In this document: piece by piece, positions 1-4,886 of the stretch
How positions within the stretch are numbered: position 1 is the first letter of the stretch
Layout of the letters: the number at the start of each line of letters is the position of its first letter
Source: Bacteroidales bacterium
Lineage (GTDB): Bacteria > Bacteroidota > Bacteroidia > Bacteroidales > UBA932
DNA: 7,511 bases
Assembly (NCBI GenBank): GCA_020026275.1
Contig: JAHHQQ010000042.1
Span: 1 to 7,511, forward strand
Direction: 5' to 3'
Notes under the pieces: model-generated
Told to the model about the DNA's origin: nothing
The model's database searches: none
The model's input: the letters and a program-made list of their open reading frames with translations, nothing else
Made by a program: the position numbers and the translations under genes

Positions 1-609
1 GAAGGAACGGAATACCGCATCCTGCTTCAGGAAACCCAATACCGGGACGACCGCAAAGCCGAACCGGTCTGGTCGGAATACCAACTGATCAAAGTCCTGG
101 GACAAGAGGACAAACGTTCAGAAGACCTGCCCATCCACCTCTTTCCAGACGGTTTCCTGGAAAAAAATACCACTGCACCACGCTGCACCTGGTTCACGGA
201 AGTGGAAGATGCCGCTACAAAAGCAGCCATCGAAAAAGATTTGGAGGATGCCGGTCCCATCGCCCACTCCCAATTCCTGCTCTACAACCATATGACACAA
301 TGGGCCTGCATCCTACTGAAAGAGAACTTCTCCCTGTACGGAGAACTCCAGCGAAAGAAGATCGAGCAGCCAAAGAATCCGGAGCACTTTCTCCCTCTCT
401 TGCAGGACTGGCATCCGCAAAGCTGGCAGAAATGGGATCTGATTGAACAGCACGATCCCGGCGAGTCGGGCGACTTCATCGTCTTTTTCGTAAAGAATGA
501 AGCGTGGCTTTGTCATGACAAGACCTTCTACTATCAGAAGCAATATCCATCCGGTGGAGTGAAATCTGTCATCGACATTTTCGTTCTGGGCCGAAAACAC
601 ATTTTCTGA
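1..609 (+). CDS. Unrecognised protein, 3' part only (start lies outside the window)
   Basis: The frame is open from base 1 to the TGA at 607-609 and gives 202 residues. The first in-frame ATG is at 202, but the 67 codons before it read as ordinary protein without a stop, so the gene very probably begins upstream of the window. The visible part is soluble-looking, rich in Trp, Gln, Glu and Lys, and has no membrane segment, signal or metal-binding motif that I can see. The C-terminal third has several aromatic clusters (for example WHPQSWQKWDL and FVKNEAW). I do not recognise a family and assign no function. Its stop codon overlaps the start of the acetyltransferase gene in TGATG, so the two are probably co-transcribed and translationally coupled. 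It is the first visible member of a four-gene run. Confidence 0.75.
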   Translation, partial: EGTEYRILLQETQYRDDRKAEPVWSEYQLIKVLGQEDKRSEDLPIHLFPDGFLEKNTTAPRCTWFTEVEDAATKAAIEKDLEDAGPIAHSQFLLYNHMTQWACILLKENFSLYGELQRKKIEQPKNPEHFLPLLQDWHPQSWQKWDLIEQHDPGESGDFIVFFVKNEAWLCHDKTFYYQKQYPSGGVKSVIDIFVLGRKHIF

Positions 610-1127
610 TGATACAGAAAAACAGCGAACTGACGATCCGGAAAGCACGTCTTTCCGATCTGGACAGCTTGGAAGCCGTCTATGCCTACGCCCGGGAATT
701 CATGGCCCGGACAGGCAACCCCACCCAATGGGTCAACGGCTATCCCTCCAGAGAAGACTTGCTGGAAGATTTCCGGAAAGACAGCCTCTATGTCTGCGAA
801 AATTCCGAAGGTCACATTGTGGCGGCCTTCTGCTTCATGGCAGGTCCGGATCCGACCTACCGGCTCATTCAAGACGGACAATGGCTCAACGAGCAGCCCT
901 ACCATGTCATCCACAGGCTGGCCTCTGACGGTTCGCACAAAGGCATTGCGCAAATCTGTTTCGATTGGGCACTGCACGAAGACAAGAACATAAGGGTGGA
1001 CACCCATCGGGACAATCTCATCATGCAGCACCTTCTGCGCAAATGCGGCTTCGTCCCGTGCGGCATCATCTACACCCACGACGGCACACCGAGGATTGCT
1101 TTCCAATCCCACCAGGAGCAGCCATAA
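609..1127 (+). CDS. GNAT-family N-acetyltransferase
   Basis: A 172-residue cytoplasmic protein predicted to move an acetyl group from acetyl-CoA to an amine. The acceptor cannot be told from the sequence. The GNAT fold is visible in order: a first strand and helix (LTIRKARLSDLDSL, residues 8-21), a central sheet (YVCENSEGHIVAAFCFM, 61-77), the acetyl-CoA binding motif A (HRLASDGSHKGIAQ, 102-115) and motif B (N136 followed by MQHLLRKCGF, to 148). The usual Arg/Gln at the first motif A position is replaced by Ser109, but the Gly112-x-Ala114 turn is kept. The block GNPTQW..GYPS (36-47) is, from memory, typical of a Bacteroidetes GNAT subgroup of unknown substrate. The ATG overlaps the previous stop by one base, and msrA follows after 20 bases. 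Confidence 0.88.
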   Translation: MIQKNSELTIRKARLSDLDSLEAVYAYAREFMARTGNPTQWVNGYPSREDLLEDFRKDSLYVCENSEGHIVAAFCFMAGPDPTYRLIQDGQWLNEQPYHVIHRLASDGSHKGIAQICFDWALHEDKNIRVDTHRDNLIMQHLLRKCGFVPCGIIYTHDGTPRIAFQSHQEQP

Positions 1128-1147
1128 ACTAAAATTTTGCATTCAAT

Positions 1148-1654
1148 ATGAAGACCATTTACTTTGCAGGAGGATGTTTCTGGGGAACAGAACATTTCCT
1201 CAAACAAATACAAGGGGTGGTGAACACCCAGACAGGCTATGCGAACGGCAACATCGAGCATCCGACCTACCAGCAAGTCTGCTCGAACACCACCGGTTTT
1301 GCGGAAACCGTACTCACCGAATACGACGAGCAGCTCGCAGACCTACCTTTCCTCATCCGTCTGTTCTTCAAAATGATTGACCCGACCATCCTCAACCGTC
1401 AAGGCGGAGACCACGGCACCCAGTACCGGACCGGCATCTACTACACCGACCCGGCAGACAAGGACCTCATTCTGAAGACCGTCCAGGAACTGGCTTCCCA
1501 GTACGATGCCCCGATTCTGGTGGAAGTGCTGCCGCTGAAGAACTTCTATCCGGCAGAAGACTACCATCAGGACTATCTGGAGCACAACCCGAACGGCTAT
1601 TGCCACGTCTCCCCAGAATTGTTCAAAATGGCCAGAGAAGCCAGAAAACAGTAA
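1148..1654 (+). CDS. msrA: Peptide methionine-(S)-S-oxide reductase MsrA
   Basis: A 168-residue cytoplasmic enzyme that reduces the S epimer of methionine sulfoxide, free or in proteins, using thioredoxin. The N terminus carries the signature GCFWG with catalytic Cys10. Aligned by eye to E. coli MsrA (Cys51, offset 41), the substrate-pocket residues are all present: Phe11, Trp12, Tyr41, Glu53 and Tyr93. The conserved HGTQYRTGIYY block is at 89-99, and FYPAEDYHQDYL is at 133-144. Cys152 in GYCH near the C terminus is the likely resolving cysteine, and Cys45 matches E. coli Cys86. One mild variation is TGFAE where most members have TGHAE. The length is that of a stand-alone short MsrA, with no MsrB fusion. 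The start is the only ATG that keeps GCFWG at the usual place. There is no Shine-Dalgarno. The next gene starts 6 bases on. Confidence 0.96.
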   Translation: MKTIYFAGGCFWGTEHFLKQIQGVVNTQTGYANGNIEHPTYQQVCSNTTGFAETVLTEYDEQLADLPFLIRLFFKMIDPTILNRQGGDHGTQYRTGIYYTDPADKDLILKTVQELASQYDAPILVEVLPLKNFYPAEDYHQDYLEHNPNGYCHVSPELFKMAREARKQ

Positions 1655-1660
1655 CCCACC

Positions 1661-2437
1661 ATGCTCGAAGACCAGCTCTCCCCCTACATTCCTTTCAGGT
1701 TTCTTCATGACGAACGCTATCAGAAAGGGCATATCCACATCATCAATCCCCTTCCAGGCGTGAAGATTATGGGAGTACACATTCCCGACCTGCGGAAACT
1801 GGCGGCAAAACTGGTCCGGGACGGGCAGGCGGAAGAGCTGATCCGGCAATTCGAACTCCTCCAGGCCGCCGACCCGAGAAAAGGACTGTGCTATGAAGAG
1901 AAAATGCTCTGGGGCATGATGCTGAACCAGATGCGTCTGCCGCTGGAGAAAAGGCTGGAAGGCTTCCGCACCTTCATCCCCACCATCGACAACTGGGCGG
2001 TCTGCGACAGCGTCTGCTCCGGAGCGAAATGGTGCAAAAAGAATCGCGAAGAAGTCTGGCAGTTCCTCCAGCCCTGGTTCCGCTCCCAAAGAGAATTTGA
2101 AGTGCGGTTCGCCCTGGTCTTTTCCCTGGCGCATTTCATCGATGCGGACCACCTGCCGCTGCTGTTCGACCACATCGCGACCCTTCCCTACGACCAGATC
2201 CAGTCCGAATACGCCCCAGCCGACTGCCGGACCTCCGACGACCAGGGGACCGTACTGGGCACCGTCCCCTACTACGTAAACATGGCCGCTGCCTGGCTCA
2301 TGGCAACCGCCCTCTACAAATTTCCCGAACAGACCAGAGCCTTCGCCGCCTCCGGCAAATGCCCATGTGTCATCCTCAAGCTCTATATCCGAAAAGCAAG
2401 GGAATCCTTCAGAACCAGAAACACGAACCCGAAATAA
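1661..2437 (+). CDS. AlkD-like DNA alkylation repair protein
   Basis: A 258-residue, mostly helical protein of the HEAT-repeat DNA glycosylase family (AlkC/AlkD type), which removes N3- and N7-alkylated purines from DNA. Recognisable blocks are GVHIPDLRKLAAKL (38-51), IDNWAVCDSVCS (109-120), VRFALVFSLAHFI (148-160) and YYVNMAAAWLMA (204-215), ending in RKARESFR (244-251). By position, Trp112, Asp116, Arg149 and Trp212 correspond to the DNA-contacting Trp109, Asp113, Arg148 and Trp187 of Bacillus cereus AlkD. About 20 residues (184-202) appear inserted before the YYV block compared with typical members. The chain is otherwise complete, and the C terminus lines up with the family, so I see no frameshift. 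It lies 6 bases after msrA and is the last gene of the run. Catalytic activity is inferred from the family. Confidence 0.85.
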   Translation: MLEDQLSPYIPFRFLHDERYQKGHIHIINPLPGVKIMGVHIPDLRKLAAKLVRDGQAEELIRQFELLQAADPRKGLCYEEKMLWGMMLNQMRLPLEKRLEGFRTFIPTIDNWAVCDSVCSGAKWCKKNREEVWQFLQPWFRSQREFEVRFALVFSLAHFIDADHLPLLFDHIATLPYDQIQSEYAPADCRTSDDQGTVLGTVPYYVNMAAAWLMATALYKFPEQTRAFAASGKCPCVILKLYIRKARESFRTRNTNPK

Positions 2438-2590
2438 GGACCGCCCTCATCGGATTTGCACTGGCAACTTTTTCTCCTGCCGGTTCTGCCGGACCAGATT
2501 GAAGAGAAACTGCATGAACACATCTCCGAAACAACGCTGGAAAGACTTTGCTGCAACAGAAATTCAAAGAATCGGCCGGGAGACACCATT

Positions 2591-2630
2591 TCATGCAATT
2601 CCTTTGTTCTTGGCAAGGAATTGCACATGA
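2591..2630. terminator. Strong hairpin between two convergent genes (possible terminator or mRNA 3' end)
   Basis: TGCAATTCCTT (2594-2604) and AAGGAATTGCA (2615-2625) form a perfect 11-bp stem around a 10-base loop. Three further pairs (TCA with TGA) follow beyond a 2-base bulge. It starts 8 bases past the stop of the minus-strand GH53 gene and about 155 bases past the AlkD-like stop. No U-tract follows on either strand, so it is not a classical intrinsic terminator. A 3'-end stabilising structure is equally possible. The rest of the 200-base spacer (2438-2637) shows no convincing gene. Confidence 0.4.
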
Positions 2631-2637
2631 CTCCATC

Positions 2638-3699
2638 TCACTGCTGGAACCATGAGAACTCCTCAAAGGCCTTCAATGCTTTGGTAGGCCGGCCCCGTAC
2701 GAACGCACCCAACCGGTAGCCCCCATTGTAACCAGCCGGGGCCTCCGGTTCCCAATAGAACACACCCCGGCAGACTTTTGCAGCAGCAGACCGCAGCAGC
2801 AGATATTTCAGCATGAGATAGGCCTCCTCCGGCTCATCCACCGGCATCCCTGTCTCACAAACCATCACTTCCTTCCCATATTTCCGGTGCAACGCAGACA
2901 TGTTGGCAACCGCCTGGTCCACGCACTGCTTCCATGGCAGCTGTGCCCAATAGGGATAGACGGACATGCCGATCAAATCATACCGGACCTCATTTTTCTC
3001 CAGGATGTCAAAAATCTGATTGTACCGCCCGATATCATGGCCGGCATCCAGATGCACTATCACCTTCGCCTTGGGATACACCTCCCGGACCGCCTCCGCA
3101 CCAGCCTTCGTCAACGCCGCATACTGTGAAGGATGCCGAGACGCCCGACCTGTCGGCCACAACATGCCGTCCGAGGTCTCATTGCCCACCTGCACCCACA
3201 GCACCTTCACCTCGTGCGATTTGAGAAGCGAAAGCACCTCACGGGTATGCTCCGCCACCGCCGAGGCCATCTCACCGCTCCCCAGCGACCGCCACACCTC
3301 CGGAACAAGCTGATGACCCGGATCCGCCCACGTATCGCTATAATGGAAATCGACCATCACGCCCATCCCCAACGCCTCCGCACGCAAAGCCTTGACCAGC
3401 ACGTCCTCCACATTGCACCAGCCCTCCTTCGGATCCACCCACACACGCAGCCGGATCGCATTGAAACCCCTCTCCGACAACAGCTCCGTACACTCCATCG
3501 GCCTCGCCCCAGCACCATAAAACTTCATGCCACGGCTCTCCATCTCCGTCACCCAACTGATATCCGCCCCCAAAGCGAAATGACCAGCCGGCAAGACAGG
3601 AGCTGCCGGCTTCTGCTCCGGCTCCCCATTCTCGCCACAAGCAGTCAACAACCAAAAAGCGACCGCCATCACCATATATGCAACAAACTGCCTTTTCAT
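2638..3699 (-). CDS. GH53 endo-beta-1,4-galactanase, lipoprotein
   Basis: A 353-residue glycoside hydrolase of family 53, which cuts beta-1,4-galactan chains such as pectic galactan and arabinogalactan I by a retaining mechanism. A lipoprotein signal peptide is clear: MKR, a hydrophobic core, then lipobox LTAC with Cys21. The acidic stretch after it (GENGEPE) resembles Bacteroidetes surface-export signals, so it is probably outer-surface anchored. The (beta/alpha)8 domain runs from about 41 to 350. Family blocks are GADISWVTEM (44-53), FNAIRLRVWVDP (79-90), VMVDFHYSDTWADPG (114-128), WVQVGNETSDGMLWP (168-182) with acid/base Glu174, and VMVCETGMP (278-286) with nucleophile Glu282. The end matches GAF..GRPTKAL. 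It is full length. It diverges from the DeoR-family gene across 293 bases. No SusC/SusD pair is in the window, though one may lie outside it. Confidence 0.94.
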   Translation of the reverse strand: MKRQFVAYMVMAVAFWLLTACGENGEPEQKPAAPVLPAGHFALGADISWVTEMESRGMKFYGAGARPMECTELLSERGFNAIRLRVWVDPKEGWCNVEDVLVKALRAEALGMGVMVDFHYSDTWADPGHQLVPEVWRSLGSGEMASAVAEHTREVLSLLKSHEVKVLWVQVGNETSDGMLWPTGRASRHPSQYAALTKAGAEAVREVYPKAKVIVHLDAGHDIGRYNQIFDILEKNEVRYDLIGMSVYPYWAQLPWKQCVDQAVANMSALHRKYGKEVMVCETGMPVDEPEEAYLMLKYLLLRSAAAKVCRGVFYWEPEAPAGYNGGYRLGAFVRGRPTKALKAFEEFSWFQQ

Positions 3700-3738
3700 T
3701 CTTCAAAAATTCCAGTACGTCACCGACAGGAACGCCAT

Positions 3739-3747
3739 AAATTATAG
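3739..3747 (-). promoter_or_regulatory. Possible -7/-10 element of the GH53 gene
   Basis: On the minus strand this reads CTATAATTT, 40 bases upstream of the GH53 start codon. It resembles the Bacteroides -7 box with an extra base (TA-nnn-TTT) or a plain TATAAT. The same 9-mer occurs upstream of the EEP-GH20 gene, on the same strand. No convincing -33 element was found at the usual spacing. Confidence 0.3.
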
Positions 3748-3818
3748 CAATATAGGGAAAAAAATACAACCGGCCAATGTCCCGTTCGGAAGATGCTCCT
3801 TGTCTTCCATAACATCAC

Positions 3819-3910
3819 AAAAAAATCACGGAACAATGCTATTGATTTTGAAAAAAAACGAAAAATTCATTGACAAAAAGTAAAAGAATCGAAAAACAAT
3901 TTTTATTTTT
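3819..3910. other. A-tract-rich stretch upstream of the regulator
   Basis: Runs of four to eight A or T occur at 3819-3825, 3851-3858, 3861-3865, 3875-3879, 3882-3885, 3892-3896, 3900-3904 and 3906-3910, many of them 8 to 14 bases apart centre to centre. Such spacing is close to a helical turn and may bend the DNA next to the promoter. Bending is inferred, not shown. Confidence 0.35.
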
Positions 3911-3911
3911 G
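3904..3911 (+). promoter_or_regulatory. Bacteroides-type -7 box of the DeoR-family gene
   Basis: TATTTTTG matches the Bacteroides sigma-ABfr -7 consensus TAnnTTTG exactly. Transcription would start near 3918, giving a leader of about 75 bases that includes the ACATTGGCCG copy at 3947. The -33 element is not recognisable: the nearest TTG (3870-3872) is 31 bases away, more than the usual spacing of roughly 19 to 23. An AT-rich region can yield such a match by chance. Confidence 0.4.
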
Positions 3912-3992
3912 TGAATGTGGCAAAAACTAGAACAAATAACATCTTCACATTGGCCGAAAGTTGACAATTGATTATTCTTACATAAACAGACC

Positions 3993-4766
3993 ATGAAAAA
4001 TATAGCAGAAAGACATAATTACATTCTTGACAAACTCAACAGAAAAGGATACGTCTCTGTTGTAGAATTGGCAAAAGATTTGGACGTATCACTGCCTACC
4101 ATCCGAAAGGATCTGGAAGCACTTGAAAATCAAAATCTGCTTGTCCGGTCACACGGCAGCGCCTCACCGGTGAAACCTCGGGTACTGGACCTCAGCATCA
4201 ATGTCAAAACGGAAAAAAACAAAACTGAAAAGAAAATCATCGCGACGGCCGCCCAAAAGCTCATCAGCAGGGAAGATGCCATCATTCTGGCTTCAGGTTC
4301 CACCGTCACTGCCTTTGCCAGCATCCTTGAGCCCATCGGAAGCATCAACGTAGTCACACCTTCACTGGGGATTGCCATTCTGGTCAATGACAAAGAAAAC
4401 GTCAATGTCACAGTTCTCGGTGGAAAAATGTACAAAAATTCCTTATCAGTAAGAGGCGAATATGCAGCTTCCGGCCTGAAGAATATCAGTTGTTCCAAAC
4501 TGTTCATCGGCTGCGACGGCATTGACCGCCAGACAGGTATCACCTGTGCCACCACAGAAGAAGCCAGTCTGACCAATGCGATGATGCAAGCCGCCGACAA
4601 GACAATCGTCCTGGCCGACTCTACCAAATTCGGACGTCGAGGATTTGGCAAAATATGCCAATTAGAAGACATTGACATGATTATCACCGATGAAGGTCTC
4701 ACTCCGGAAATGAAGGAACATCTCGAAGAAACCGGCGTGCAAATCGTCATTGCCAAAGGCGAATGA
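3993..4766 (+). CDS. DeoR/GlpR-family transcriptional regulator
   Basis: A 257-residue cytoplasmic DNA-binding protein, normally a repressor released by a phosphorylated sugar. The N-terminal winged helix-turn-helix spans about 3-57, with the recognition region VELAKDLDVSLPTIRKDLEAL at 24-44 and the family's RSHGSA wing at 52-57. The C-terminal sensor (about 75-250) shows the usual sugar-phosphate loops: GSTV (102-105), VTPS (121-124), VLGG (141-144), FIGCDGID (171-178), T187/E189, and LADSTKFG (207-214). Length and motifs match complete DeoR members. The start is the first ATG, and there is no Shine-Dalgarno. It diverges from the GH53 gene, so galactan-derived sugar phosphate is a reasonable guess for the inducer, and autoregulation is likely. 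The ligand itself cannot be read from the sequence. A stem-loop terminator follows 19 bases after the stop. Confidence 0.95.
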   Translation: MKNIAERHNYILDKLNRKGYVSVVELAKDLDVSLPTIRKDLEALENQNLLVRSHGSASPVKPRVLDLSINVKTEKNKTEKKIIATAAQKLISREDAIILASGSTVTAFASILEPIGSINVVTPSLGIAILVNDKENVNVTVLGGKMYKNSLSVRGEYAASGLKNISCSKLFIGCDGIDRQTGITCATTEEASLTNAMMQAADKTIVLADSTKFGRRGFGKICQLEDIDMIITDEGLTPEMKEHLEETGVQIVIAKGE

Positions 4767-4785
4767 AAGAAACACAAATCAATTT

Positions 4786-4823
4786 GAAGGGGAGCCCGAG
4801 ACAATTCGGACTCCCCTTCTTTT
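4786..4823 (+). terminator. Intrinsic terminator after the DeoR-family gene
   Basis: GAAGGGGAG (4786-4794) pairs with CTCCCCTTC (4811-4819). After one C/A mismatch, four more pairs (CCGA with TCGG) close a 6-base loop. TTTT follows at 4820-4823. On the other strand the stem is followed only by a weak AT-rich tract, so it may also slow transcripts coming from the convergent EEP-GH20 gene, less efficiently. Confidence 0.8.
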
Positions 4824-4886
4824 CACAAATCCAACACGCACTTAAATTCTTCAGTGGAACACACCACATAAATATATTTCCATCCG

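Larger units (their letters stand above)
3771..3956. repeat. Perfect 10-bp inverted repeat flanking the divergent promoter region (candidate operator pair)
   Basis: ACATTGGCCG lies on the + strand at 3947-3956, 36 bases before the deoR-type start. Its exact reverse complement, CGGCCAATGT, lies at 3771-3780, 71 bases before the GH53 start. Read towards each gene, the motif therefore has the same orientation. The two arms are 166 bases apart. Each copy is followed by GTTG (immediately for the GH53 side, after three bases for the regulator side). No other full copy was seen in the window. That these are binding sites for the adjacent regulator is an inference. Confidence 0.5.

Noticed and set aside
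1128..1147. Internal promoter before msrA (TAAAATTTTG)
   Set aside because: The spacing between TA and TTTG is four rather than two bases and the gap is only 20 bases, so co-transcription is simpler.
1343..2173. 276-codon open frame on the minus strand opposite msrA and the AlkD-like gene
   Set aside because: It is wholly antisense to two genes with clear family motifs, has no recognisable domain, and is explained by the G+C-rich codon use of the real genes.
2320..2437. Possible frameshift at the C terminus of the AlkD-like gene
   Set aside because: The final block RKARESFR matches the family's usual end and the stop follows 7 residues later, so the frame is intact.
2367..2719. Short open frames between the AlkD-like gene and GH53, on both strands
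   Set aside because: They overlap one or both flanking genes, give Cys/Arg-rich or patternless peptides, and show no start context or family motif.
3133..3747. 204-codon open frame on the + strand opposite the GH53 gene
   Set aside because: The translation is Arg/His/Pro-rich low-complexity, typical of the reverse of a G+C-rich gene, and the GH53 frame is certain.
3870..3874. TTGAC as a classical -35 box for the regulator
   Set aside because: It is 31 bases from the -7 match, too far for a promoter pair, and Bacteroidales do not use the E. coli -35/-10 pattern.
4130..4804. 224-codon open frame on the minus strand opposite the regulator
   Set aside because: It is antisense to a complete DeoR-family protein, and its start would lie inside the terminator stem.
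4854..4867. GTGG/CCAC mini-hairpin after the EEP-GH20 stop as its terminator
   Set aside because: Only four base pairs with no U-tract on the minus strand; the stem at 4786-4819 is far stronger.
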